Origin: Anthracocystis setariae
Taxonomy: Eukaryota; Basidiomycota; Ustilaginomycetes; Ustilaginales; Ustilaginaceae
Assembly: GCA_928724745.1 (NCBI GenBank)
Contig: CAKMXJ010000002.1
Coordinates: 992,001 to 1,056,000, forward strand
Length of the DNA: 64,000 nt
Reading direction: 5' to 3'
Every line of letters starts with the position of its first letter. Within the stretch, counting starts at the first letter, position 1. Positions 9,088 to 20,726 of the stretch are shown here, piece by piece. The notes under the pieces are model-generated. The model had not been told where the DNA came from, searched no databases, and was given only the letters and a program-made list of their open reading frames with translations. The position numbers and the translations under genes are program-made.

Positions 9088-10656
9088 ATGTCGGACCCTC
9101 GAATGAGCGACAAGGAGCTCTTTGACATCAACGCTCAGGCAGCTGTCAAGAACTACAGTGTCGACCCTCGTCTCGACTACCGTACCGTTTCTGCCATCAA
9201 TGGCCCGCTGGTCGTGCTCGAGAATGTCAAGTTCCCTTCGTACAACGAGATTGTCTCGCTCACTCTGCCCGATGGCTCGCGTCGTGGCGGTCAGGTGCTC
9301 GAAGTGTCGGGCAACAAGGCCATCGTTCAGGTCTTCGAGGGCACTTCCGGTATCGATGTGCGCGACACTCACATCGAGTTCACTGGCTCGTCGATGAAGC
9401 TGCCCGTGTCCGAGGATATGCAGGGCCGTATCTTTAACGGTTCCGGTGCGCCTATCGATAAGGGTCCGCGTGTCTTTGCCGAGGACTACTTGGACATCAA
9501 CGGTTCGCCCATCAACCCCTACTCTCGTGTCTATCCCGAGGAGATGATCCAGACCGGTATCTCCACCATCGACACCATGAACTCGATCGCGCGTGGTCAG
9601 AAGATTCCCATCTTCTCCGCCGCCGGTCTGCCGCACAACGAGATCGCGGCGCAGATCTGTCGTCAGGCCGGCCTCGTCAAGCGTCCCGGTGCAGGCAAGG
9701 GCGTCCACGACGACCACGAGGACAACTTCTCGATCGTGTTCGGTGCCATGGGTGTCAACATGGAGACCGCGCGCTTCTTCAAGCAGGACTTTGAAGAGAA
9801 CGGCTCGCTCGACCGTGTCACGCTGTTCCTCAACTTGGCCAACGATCCTACCATCGAGCGTATCATCACGCCGCGTCTGGCGCTGACCACGGCCGAATAC
9901 TATGCGTACCAGTTGGAGAAGCACGTGCTGGTGGTGTTGACCGACATGACGTCGTACGCCGATGCGTTGCGTGAAGTGTCGGCGGCGCGTGAAGAGGTGC
10001 CCGGTCGACGTGGATACCCTGGTTACATGTACACCGACTTGTCGACCATCTACGAGCGTGCTGGTCGAGTGCAGGGACGAAACGGCTCCATCACTCAGAT
10101 CCCGATCCTGACCATGCCCAACGAAGACATGACGCATCCCATCCCGGATTTGACCGGCTACATTACCGAGGGGCAGATCTACGTTGACCGACAGTTGCAC
10201 AACCGACAGATCTACCCGCCCATCAACGTGCTGCCCTCGTTGTCGCGACTGATGAAGAGTGCGATTGGAGCCAAGCACACGCGTGCGGATCACTCGGATG
10301 TGTCGAACCAGATGTATGCCGCGTACGCAACGGGCAGGGATGCAGCCGCCATGAAGGCGGTCGTAGGTGAAGAGGCTCTCAGTGCTGAAGACAAGTTGGC
10401 AATCGAGTTTATGGAGAAGTTCGAAGGCAGGTTCATCAAGCAGGGTGCTTATGAGAACAGGCATATCTTTGAAAGTCTCGATATCGGTTGGGATCTGCTC
10501 AGGATCTTCCCCAAGGAACAGCTTAATAGGATCAGTCCCAAGATCATCAAGGAGTACTACTCGAGGAGGGCCAAAAAGCAGGAGGACAAGGAGGAGGTGG
10601 GCAAGAAGCAGTCGAATAAGGATACCAGGGATGCTAAGCTCATCGACGATGAGTAG
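9088..10656 (+). CDS. VMA2: V-type proton ATPase subunit B (non-catalytic)
   Basis: 522 residues, the usual length for subunit B. It is part of the V1 hexamer (A3B3) that drives proton pumping into vacuole, Golgi and endosomes. Recognised segments are the N-terminal beta-barrel ([20 protein letters not shown]), the nucleotide-site segment [19 protein letters not shown] that replaces a true P-loop, and the ATPase alpha/beta signature [10 protein letters not shown] at residues 377-386 followed by RLMKSAIG. The start at 9088 ([11 protein letters not shown]) is the first ATG in frame. The C-terminal tail is charged and less conserved ([11 protein letters not shown]). Synonymous sites are strongly GC-rich, as expected for an abundant housekeeping protein. 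No introns. Confidence 0.97.
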   Translation: MSDPRMSDKELFDINAQAAVKNYSVDPRLDYRTVSAINGPLVVLENVKFPSYNEIVSLTLPDGSRRGGQVLEVSGNKAIVQVFEGTSGIDVRDTHIEFTGSSMKLPVSEDMQGRIFNGSGAPIDKGPRVFAEDYLDINGSPINPYSRVYPEEMIQTGISTIDTMNSIARGQKIPIFSAAGLPHNEIAAQICRQAGLVKRPGAGKGVHDDHEDNFSIVFGAMGVNMETARFFKQDFEENGSLDRVTLFLNLANDPTIERIITPRLALTTAEYYAYQLEKHVLVVLTDMTSYADALREVSAAREEVPGRRGYPGYMYTDLSTIYERAGRVQGRNGSITQIPILTMPNEDMTHPIPDLTGYITEGQIYVDRQLHNRQIYPPINVLPSLSRLMKSAIGAKHTRADHSDVSNQMYAAYATGRDAAAMKAVVGEEALSAEDKLAIEFMEKFEGRFIKQGAYENRHIFESLDIGWDLLRIFPKEQLNRISPKIIKEYYSRRAKKQEDKEEVGKKQSNKDTRDAKLIDDE

Positions 10657-10924
10657 ACCGCGCACGACGATTGGAGCCCCGCCCCCATCCCCGCCCTTGT
10701 TTTGTGTCTTTGGAGATCTTTATACACCTTGTTTTCTTTTTGTTGATGTTGTTGTTGTTGTTGCAGATCGGACGTATGAACGTATATGAAAACTTGTCTT
10801 TTTCTCGCTCTGGTCATGTGTGTAAAGAAGTTTGTGGGGTTCGGATGAGTATGATTGCGTGGCGGGGATGAGGTATACAAGATGCAACCGAGTGTAAGTC
10901 TGTGTTTTGGGATTTCGGGTTTCT
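10657..10924. terminator. Convergent 3' region of VMA2 and IMP4
   Basis: 268 bp between two tail-to-tail genes. It is T- and G-rich on the plus strand with a short GTT repeat (about 10742-10762). It presumably holds both polyadenylation regions; no exact signal could be assigned. Confidence 0.3.
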
Positions 10925-11794
10925 CTAAAGTTGGTTCCTCTTCTTGGCGGTATTCATGTACGGTCTGAGCACCCATTCTGTATCTGCCTCTGACTGATCC
11001 AAGGTTCCCTGTTTGATTTCATACACCCTTGCTTCGAACCTGGGACCTACCTCTGCCAATTGAACTTCGCGATGCGATGTCTTGACAAACACATGGTGTC
11101 GGAAAGAGATAAAGTCGTTCTGATTGACAAAACTCATGACCCTCTTTGACTCGTCTTTTGGCACTGGGAAGAGGAACCTCAATGCTGCCTTGACCCTTTC
11201 TCCCAACTTTGAGTTGAAATTCTCAAAGATCAGGTGAGGGTATTGTTCGCTGACTGTAGAGTTGGCATGGGCTGAGACTTCGTGTCGGAGGACGACGTTG
11301 TGGAGGGTGAACAGCAGGGTTGGACCGTGTGGGAAGTGGGAGATGACCATAGCGTCGGGAACTCCACGATGTTCGTGCAGCACGATCATATCTGTAATCC
11401 CATTGCTCCTCGCCGCCGCCGCCAGATCGCTCACCGTATACCCACCACGATTCAACCGTGTCGAGTTCGGAAACAACAATCGCACCTCCTTGGCAAACTG
11501 CGTGAGTCGAGAACTCGGATCGCGACTGGTGGTCACCAGAATACGCGGATCGTACGTTCCAGCGCGAGAGTATTCATCATCGATACTCGTCCCTGGCGCC
11601 GACTGTGCCGCATCCAGGTTGAGATCGCGTCCAAGTTCCGCCGCTTCCTTTGCCTTGAGATCGTCCGGAAGCGGTTTGCCCGAGGCGAGAGCTTCGCGGA
11701 TGGCCTGTTTGCGTTCGTAGATCTGTTTCTCCTTCGATTCGAGCGCCTTTTTGTAGATGTATTCGCGACGTTCGCGCGTTTGTCGACGCAACAT
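10925..11794 (-). CDS. IMP4: U3 snoRNP protein Imp4 (Brix domain)
   Basis: 289 residues, matching the family length. Imp4 acts in the nucleolus with Imp3 and Mpp10 in the small-subunit processome, helping U3 snoRNA pair with pre-rRNA. The N-terminus MLRRQTRERREYIYKKA is diagnostic. The Brix domain runs from about residue 85 (DPRILVTTSRDPSSRL) to about 265, with GVPDAMVISHFPHGPT and FVNQNDFISFRHHVF as family landmarks. I start at the ATG at 11794 because it matches the conserved N-terminus; the upstream in-frame extension lacks an ATG. It is divergent from the mitochondrial ribosomal protein gene at 12397. Confidence 0.96.
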   Translation of the reverse strand: MLRRQTRERREYIYKKALESKEKQIYERKQAIREALASGKPLPDDLKAKEAAELGRDLNLDAAQSAPGTSIDDEYSRAGTYDPRILVTTSRDPSSRLTQFAKEVRLLFPNSTRLNRGGYTVSDLAAAARSNGITDMIVLHEHRGVPDAMVISHFPHGPTLLFTLHNVVLRHEVSAHANSTVSEQYPHLIFENFNSKLGERVKAALRFLFPVPKDESKRVMSFVNQNDFISFRHHVFVKTSHREVQLAEVGPRFEARVYEIKQGTLDQSEADTEWVLRPYMNTAKKRNQL

Positions 11795-12396
11795 GGTGGC
11801 GGACTGTAGAGTTGGCTGAATGGGCGTTTCTTCGTTTGTCAGAGGTGTCAAGGTTGATTCTAGTTGGTTAGCAAATCCTAGTTCCTGATGCGAGGATGAT
11901 TTTTTGCGAGTGAGCGATGTGCGTGGGGGGGTCGATGAGAGGAGGCGTGGGTCAAGAGCTCGAAGGTTGATGGATGCTAAGTAGGTGTGAAAATATGGTG
12001 TCAGTTGGGATTTTTTTTAATTACACGAACCCAAAGACGCACATCTTTTTTGAAATTTCAACTACCGACATCCGAGAAATGAAGCGACGATGGTGATGAA
12101 ATGCTTACAAATGCTGAGAGCCCAAAGTCAAGTCGCGGCAAGAAGAAACGAGTCGCAGCAAAAAGGTGATTTGTCCACCATCATCGCCAACTCATCCTCA
12201 TCATCACCAACACTTGCGCACTTGCTCATTCCATCAGCAGTGCACCACCCACCTCTCCTACACCGACACCGATTGCACCGCATCTCTTTGGGATCACTTG
12301 CGCATCCCCACCCTCCTTGGAACAGAAAACCCAGAACCTTTCTCTCCCTCCATCCTACTCGAGTTCACCCTGCCTCGCGCTCTTTCCCCCCTCACC
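11795..12396. promoter_or_regulatory. Divergent promoter IMP4 / bL28m
   Basis: 602 bp shared by two divergent ribosome-related genes, one cytosolic ribosome assembly and one mitochondrial ribosome. It includes a short T run near 12011. No known element was recognised. Confidence 0.4.
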
Positions 12397-12936
12397 ATGT
12401 TCGCCTCGCTCATCCGACTCGGCTCACGTACCACCTACCGCGGCTCCAAAGGCTCCGGTGCCGGCGCCTCCACCCGTACCACCTCCTTCTCCTCGCCCAA
12501 ATCGCGCAACACCACCCTCGCCGCTCTCGCCGCTGGCAACATCTTCAAACGCTCCCAACGCGGCCTCTTTGACGGCAAAATCATCCAATCAGGTAACAAC
12601 GTACCCAACTCTCGGCAAAAAACCGCGCGAACCTGGCGACCAAACATCCAAAACAAACGCCTCTTCTCCCAAACCCTCGACAAATTCATCAAAGCAAAAG
12701 TCTCCACCTCCGCCATCCGTACAATCGACAAGCTTGGTGGTCTAGATTACTACCTCGCCAACACAAAAGGAGACAAACTAGGCCAGTGGGGTAGGAAATT
12801 AAGACTCACCCTAGCTCAAAGTCTCAGGAAGAAAAGGCTCGCCGCAAAAAGACTCAACTCCAATCTAACTCCACCACAACCATCATCATCATCAGAAGAA
12901 GAAGAAGAACTTTCACAATCCCGTCCAATCGCTTAA
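12397..12936 (+). CDS. Mitochondrial large-subunit ribosomal protein bL28m
   Basis: 179 residues. Homologous to bacterial L28 (yeast Mrpl24), a structural protein of the mitochondrial 54S subunit. The start at 12397 gives a basic, Ser/Arg-rich presequence (MFASLIRLGSRTTYRGSKG). The L28 core begins near residue 56 with KRSQRGLFDGKIIQSGNNV and continues through ARTWRPNIQNKRLFS and VSTSAIRTIDKLGGLDYYL. The C-terminus is a mitochondrial-type extension rich in Lys/Arg and then Ser/Glu. The frame is open upstream to 12166, but no earlier in-frame ATG fits. No introns. Tail-to-tail with the PIN gene, only 164 bp apart. Confidence 0.92.
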   Translation: MFASLIRLGSRTTYRGSKGSGAGASTRTTSFSSPKSRNTTLAALAAGNIFKRSQRGLFDGKIIQSGNNVPNSRQKTARTWRPNIQNKRLFSQTLDKFIKAKVSTSAIRTIDKLGGLDYYLANTKGDKLGQWGRKLRLTLAQSLRKKRLAAKRLNSNLTPPQPSSSSEEEEELSQSRPIA

Positions 12937-13100
12937 TTTCTCACCGGTACTGTATATCTTACCCCAACCCAATCCCCGTACCCTCGAACACACCCTTCAT
13001 CCCTAGCAAGCGTGCGTGCGAGATAGCTCTTCAAACCACACATTTATGAGCGTAAGAAAAGTGAAAAAAAAAGAAGAAACGATAAAGTTAAACAAAAATA

Positions 13101-13478
13101 TCACCCACCTCTCGTCGCATTCGAAGAGCTCAGCATCGTCGTAGGAGTCGTCGACCCCTCCCTAGCTCCTACCTCCAAACGACGCAGATACTCCTCCATC
13201 TTATCCGCGCCGGACCGTGTCTTGTGTAAAGTCCTACTGGTCAATCTCGACATGGACGCTGCGCCATCGAACCCTCCAGCCTCGACTCGCACTCCGCTAG
13301 CTTGACTACCCCCCGCATCGTCCAGCGTCCAAGAAGACGACGACGACGACGCCGCCGCCGACGACGGTCGTGCGATGATAGGTCCATCCATACCCCCGCT
13401 CTCTTCCGCTCCCTCATCGGTGCGCTCTTCGCCGTTCGCATCCGAACAGTCCAACGATGCGGACGACGACGACGACGA

Positions 13479-13512
<34 letters not shown>

Positions 13513-14696
13513 ACCGTTCCGGCTGACTGAGAACACGTGAAGAACCCCCTAACCTGCTGAAACGGCGACGAACACGTCATACGACACTCTTGCATATGAT
13601 GCGGACTACGCGATCGGAACAGAGACAACCCGCTCACTTCCGACTGGAACGACGACGTCGAAGCCGAAGTGGATGCGATCGAAGGCGTCGGCGATCCTTT
13701 CCGCCTCCCCTGCTGCAGCCCCTGCTCACCTTTCACGCCGCCGTAAACGTCTTCGCAAGAACCACCCGCATGACCGTCCACGATCTCATTCCGGAACCGA
13801 GACGACAACTTTTCGCCCGTCCAAGTCTTGGATGTAGCAGCCACCTCGAAGCGAATGCGATACGCATCCAGCCAAGCCTCTGTTGCGCGACCGTCGGTGC
13901 GGTTGAGGTAGCTCGGCTTGTCGTTGCTGCTGGATTGCGCTTCCATCATCTTATCCTGCAAATGCGCAGGTGGATACGCGATGGCAACGGCAAAGTCCGC
14001 ATCGGTCGAACTCGCTTGCTGGCAGTAGATGCACACGCTCAGTAGCTCGCGCAGATAACGTGGCGCTTCGGACGCACCAAACACATCCGAAGCGTCACTG
14101 GGAGGAGCATGTCTTGCCTGTTCGATTTGCGCTGTTGTGCTGCGGAAGCTTTCCTTTTGCGCGAAAATACCAGCACACGGCTGCGTGAGCATAGAGTCGC
14201 CTTCAGGCGCTGAAATGGCCATCTTGTCTTCGAGCCAACGCGTGGCTTTGCGAGCAGCCAGATTGATGGGATCGTCGCCTTTCTTGAGCAAGTCGAGCGT
14301 GTTGATTGCCTCTAGAGGGATGATGACGCAGGTCGATTGGTCACGGCTCCAATTGTGAACGCTTCGCAGAGAAAAGATGAGAACACTTGCGTCGACTAGA
14401 CGAATGGATGAAATCGACCTTGCTGCACTGCGCACGTCGTTTGATGATGCGTCGAGATTTGAGTTGATGCCGGGGCCCGTCTCGGCTCTCGGCTTAGGCC
14501 GGGTATCGTGGCGAGGGGTATGGGCGGCAAGATCCGCAGCTGGACCACTGCGAGTTTGGCGCATGCCCCGAGGATAGGTGATCTTGCTGGCATCGCGTTC
14601 GAGCTTGTCGACCTTGTCTTGAAGACGCATGACGCCCATGGCATGTGCCAGACGCGCCTGGCGCTCCGCCTTCTGTTGGACCGATTCGTCCGGCAT
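13101..14696 (-). CDS. PIN-domain protein, Nmd4/SMG6-like
   Basis: 531 residues. After a short charged, probably helical N-terminus there is a PIN nuclease-type fold at about residues 97-250: IRLVDASVLIFSL carries the first acidic residue, PLEAINTLDLLKKG the second, and an Asp-rich DADFAVAIA follows. The segment DPINLAARKATRWLED resembles the corresponding helix of yeast Nmd4, a Upf1-associated PIN protein in nonsense-mediated decay. SMG6 is the animal PIN endonuclease in the same pathway. Assignment to NMD is an inference. The second half is low complexity, with an Ala run encoded by GCN repeats (about 13478-13512) and several Ser runs, then a short C-terminal helix (MEEYLRRLEV). The ATG at 14696 is directly preceded by a sequence that looks like a branch point plus acceptor (CTGAC...CTAG), so a 5' exon or 5' UTR intron is possible. 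Confidence 0.75.
13440..13515 (-). repeat. GCN/TCN codon repeat coding for Ser and Ala runs
   Basis: A trinucleotide repeat inside the PIN-protein gene, read on the minus strand as about twelve Ala codons followed by six Ser codons. Such runs vary in length between strains in many fungi. Confidence 0.8.
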
Positions 14697-15331
14697 CTAG
14701 GATGTCAGCACAAGATGGGACAAGAATCGGGTGGCGTGCTCGGTTATAACTGAGATAGTGGATGTCTCCGGGTATGTACAGATGGCGATGCTAGCGAAGG
14801 CATATTGGCAATCGCGCGGCGAATGGCGATGGCAAGATAAAGGCGTGTTCAGCTGGCCATCTCGAACATCGCGGCTTGTCTGATTGCTTGAGGGTATGGC
14901 AGTGCTTTATCCAACTAGCCCTGGCGATAGCGCTTGTTTGCTGCTTGGATTGCTTTCGAGTGATCCAGAGGAGGGAGGGAGTGAGTGAGTGAGTGAGGAA
15001 GGAGAGACTTTGCGGAAGAGGATGGTGTCCGAGTGCGGGTATATGTTTGTTTGATTTGGCAAACAACGCTGGTATGGTGTGGCTGTGTTGTTGGAGTGTC
15101 GGACCTGGCTAGCTCTGATGATGGTCGGACCCGGAGATGGCGCAGCGAGCAAGAGCGATCAGAGTAAGAGTTTCAGACTGAGCAAGCGTCTCGAGTCAAT
15201 ATATAATCTGGATAGCCGGAGCGTTTCGAGTGGATATCAATCAAGGTTGCTTTTTTTGATGTTTTCTGCACAGTTGAGTTGGGTTGGGTTGGGTTGGGCT
15301 CGGCTGAGTTTCCAGGGACAAAGACAGATAC

Positions 15332-15334
<3 letters not shown>

Positions 15335-15373
<39 letters not shown>
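15335..15373. repeat. (AG)n microsatellite
   Basis: Nineteen AG units on the plus strand, which read CT on the sense strand of the minus-strand PIN gene, about 640 bp before its ATG. Confidence 0.9.
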
Positions 15374-15378
<5 letters not shown>

Positions 15379-16116
15379 CGTGCGTGACGGCCATGCAACA
15401 GCACTAAGTCGCGGCCCAACGCCCCCCCGCCGGAGTTGAGTGTTGCAGTCCCGAAAGTTGGATTGCTCTCTGCATTTACCAAATTCGGCCTCTCTGTGGA
15501 GAAGAGGAAGCAGAGCTCAGTTGAGTTCTCAGTTGGGCTCAGCTCAGCTCAGTTCCGCTCAGCCAAGCACCATCAGAGTCAATCTGGATCTAACTCAATT
15601 TCGTACGGATATCCCAGGCTCATCGGAACGATGCTGTCTCGTCTTGCCCGATTTGTGATAGATCGTGTCTCAGGAAGAATTCAAGGGAAGCGACGTGGAA
15701 GACAGAGCACAGGCCAGCACGGCGACGAAGCATCGCATTCGCTGAGATATTGTACAGTACACCCACGCCTCATCAATCACTTGTCTTTCTACCACGGTGG
15801 AACCAACTGGCTTGCCGCCATCATCCGCCATTCTGATGACGTTCCACACTTGCCTCGAATCACGTCGTCGTGAGAAGCATTCGCTGCAAAGGGTTCCTGA
15901 TCACTTTCATCGATCGATGTTCTGAGAGGCGAATATGAGCCTGGTTTGTGTGGTAAAAAATCCGAGGAATCCCAATTGGCTGGCAGAGGGATAATTTGAC
16001 TGACTGATGACTGACTGGCGAGTTGACGGGCTGATTGGCGCGTGTGTGGGTTGAATTTATTCTTGAATTGAATCGGATTCATTGCATTGCAGAGCGGAAA
16101 ATGGATGTCGGTTGGC

Positions 16117-16118
<2 letters not shown>

Positions 16119-16162
<44 letters not shown>

Positions 16163-16163
16163 C
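16119..16163. repeat. (TC)n microsatellite upstream of SEC23
   Basis: An almost perfect TC tract of 45 bp with one interruption, on the sense strand and 360 bp before the SEC23 start codon. Confidence 0.9.
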
Positions 16164-16427
16164 GCACAAGCAGAGCACACACAAACACACGCAGCTCTCA
16201 CACTCACACAAATTCACGCACTCACGCACTCAGACGCAGCTGCGACGTGTTCTCTGTCTGTCTCGTTGCGTCTCCCCGCCAGCCAGCCAACTGAATTCCA
16301 TCAATCCTCAGCGCAGAGCCGTGCGTTGCGTCAACCAATCTTCCAACGTCAATCCACACGATTCACCTTTCCTCCGCCATCTACCTACAGTCTGCCTCTT
16401 GCGTCGAGCTCCTTATACCATCCTTAA

Positions 16428-18950
<2,523 letters not shown>

Positions 18951-19211
18951 AGTCAGCGATGGTGCTGCGATTTTTTCTTTCTTTCTTTTCCCTTTCTCTT
19001 GGTTCCGTCGGGCGCAGTTGCGTGCCCTTGTTTGTTTTCTCCTTTTGACGATGACAACACAAGTTTAAGTTGGTGCTGTGTTACAAATGCGTGCAAGGTG
19101 GTGGGGTTGAACGGTCGATAAGATGCAGACTTGGAAGTCGCAGAGTGAGTGAGTGAGTAGTATGTACAAAGGTATGGGCAGAGTGGTGGGGATGAGTGGA
19201 GGGAGGTTGGA
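18951..19211. terminator. Convergent 3' region SEC23 / PAM18
   Basis: 261 bp between tail-to-tail genes, with T-rich runs after SEC23 and a GTGA repeat near 19145-19157. It probably holds both 3' UTRs; no exact signal could be assigned. Confidence 0.3.
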
Positions 19212-19808
19212 TTAACGAGTGACGATCTTGTCGAGAAGGTCTTTTGCTTCGTTGATTTCTACAAACAGCCGATGCGAGGAGGAACAATATAAGAGAAAGT
19301 GCAACGTGGTTAGCATTTGGCCTGATTTTATTAGACGAGTTGAAAAAGCATTGAATATGGACTTACTTGAAGCGAGGTAAGGGGCTCCGCCACGGTCTGG
19401 ATGGTTTGCGATCATCATTCTTCTGTGCGCCTCTTTGACTTTTGCTTTTGTCAATGCGGTCTCCCTCAAACCAAGAATCTGTGCTGCCTCCTTCTTGTCC
19501 ATCTTGGCATTGAACCCGCCCTTGATCCACTTGCCACCAGGCGCTCCTGCTCCGTTTTTGGAACCGAGCAACAAGTTGGCGATGAGTCCGGCTGTTACCA
19601 AGCCTGCACCGATCATAATGGGTGTTGCGATGGGTGCAGGTTGAGTGTGACGGAATAGAAGCTGCGAGGTGGGACGAAAGGGAGTGGAGAGCGAGCGTGA
19701 GTTGGAGGCGGCGATCGAGGTCGAGGCTGTGCGCGAACAAGACGAGGAGGCGGTGGAGGAGGATGCGACGGCTCGAGTGAGCGCACGAGATGTTGTGGCT
19801 GGCATCAT
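19212..19808 (-). CDS. PAM18: Presequence translocase motor subunit Pam18/Tim14 (J-protein)
   Basis: 162 residues from exons 19808-19367 and 19258-19212. The donor is GTAAGT at 19366 and the acceptor TAG at 19260-19259. Splicing restores the conserved end of the J domain (LASKINEAKDLLDKIV). Pam18 is anchored in the inner mitochondrial membrane and stimulates mtHsp70 at the TIM23 channel. Visible features are a Ser/Arg/Ala-rich N-terminal region, one membrane span at about residues 61-82, the matrix J domain from about 98, and the essential HPD at 136-138 within NHPDRGG. The intron lies just after the HPD loop. Two adjacent ATGs are present; the first is used. Tail-to-tail with SEC23. Confidence 0.95.
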   Translation of the reverse strand: MMPATTSRALTRAVASSSTASSSCSRTASTSIAASNSRSLSTPFRPTSQLLFRHTQPAPIATPIMIGAGLVTAGLIANLLLGSKNGAGAPGGKWIKGGFNAKMDKKEAAQILGLRETALTKAKVKEAHRRMMIANHPDRGGAPYLASSKSIFNAFSTRLIKSGQMLTTLHFLLYCSSSHRLFVEINEAKDLLDKIVTR

Positions 19809-20726
19809 GATGTGTATGTTTTGCCTTTGTCTATGCGAGGAGCAAAAAGTACTTAGTTGAAGGGAAAAGTGGAGATGATGGTTGTTGGAGATTGTGTCAT
19901 GTGTGTGTGCCTTTCACAAAAAAAGCTTTTGGTGATGGTTCAACCAAAGGGTGAAATCGGCTAAGCAGAAGATGGCTGAAATTTCATTTGACGGATGCCG
20001 CCATTTACACACTGCACTTTGCCGGTTTTGAACCAATGTTTGTCATTCTGATCTCACACACTGTTGCAAAAATTTGATGAAAAGCTTGCCTCGAAAATCA
20101 TCATTTCGAGATCGGCGTTTGCCGAGTTAGAATTATTCAGACTGAGATCACCGCCGCCGCTGCTACTGCTGCCCACTCTCACTCATTCACAAGTCGCTTG
20201 CTTGGCTGCGAGCCAACAGTGCAGGGACCTCGAGCTATGATCTACTAGCCTACAACGCTTTACATTCAGCATCCTACACGCCCAAGCTGTGGAAGCGCAC
20301 AAGAGACAACTCGAGTAGGCGGCGTGCTGCACAGATGTGCACAGTGGGCGCATGTCATGACGAGCCAACTTAATTTTCGGCTAAACAGTGCGAATCAAAG
20401 TGGACCCTGGCTGACGCACTACTCAGAACACATGGCACGGATCACATTTGCGTTGTCATCCTTCTTATCCTTGCCACATTCAGTAGTGTTCACTGCACAG
20501 TTCCGCCGCCACTTTCTTGTGAGCCCCCATCCTCCTCTTCCACTTCCATCCACAGCTTTCATCTTGTATATTTCCAGTCCATCGCCTTGTCCCTTTCGCA
20601 CTCATCGCATTTGTTGTTTCTTGGTTGCTTGCATTCGGTTCTCGGCGTCTATCACACACACACACACACACACACACTTTCAATGGTTTCTGGCTTTCGT
20701 TAATCGTACCATCTTTGCGCAACACC
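19809..20726. promoter_or_regulatory. Divergent region PAM18 / GT41 gene
   Basis: 918 bp shared by divergent genes. It includes a short GCC/GCT repeat near 20150-20170 and a (CA)n tract at 20653-20677 about 50 bp before the GT41 start. No gene was seen. Confidence 0.4.
20653..20677 (+). repeat. (CA)n microsatellite in 5' leader of the GT41 gene
   Basis: Twelve CA units on the sense strand, ending 49 bp before the ATG, so probably transcribed. Confidence 0.85.

Noticed and set aside
9034..10665. 543-codon minus-strand open frame opposite V-ATPase subunit B
   Set aside because: A shadow ORF caused by the strong codon bias of the real plus-strand gene; no similarity of its own.
15279..15299. 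GGGTT repeat considered as an interstitial telomere
   Set aside because: Fungal telomeres of this group are TTAGGG; the unit here is GGGTT and very short.
20625..20726. N-terminal extension of the GT41 protein through the CA repeat (His-Thr run)
   Set aside because: There is no ATG in the extension; it would need a TTG start. The repeat is better seen as 5' leader.
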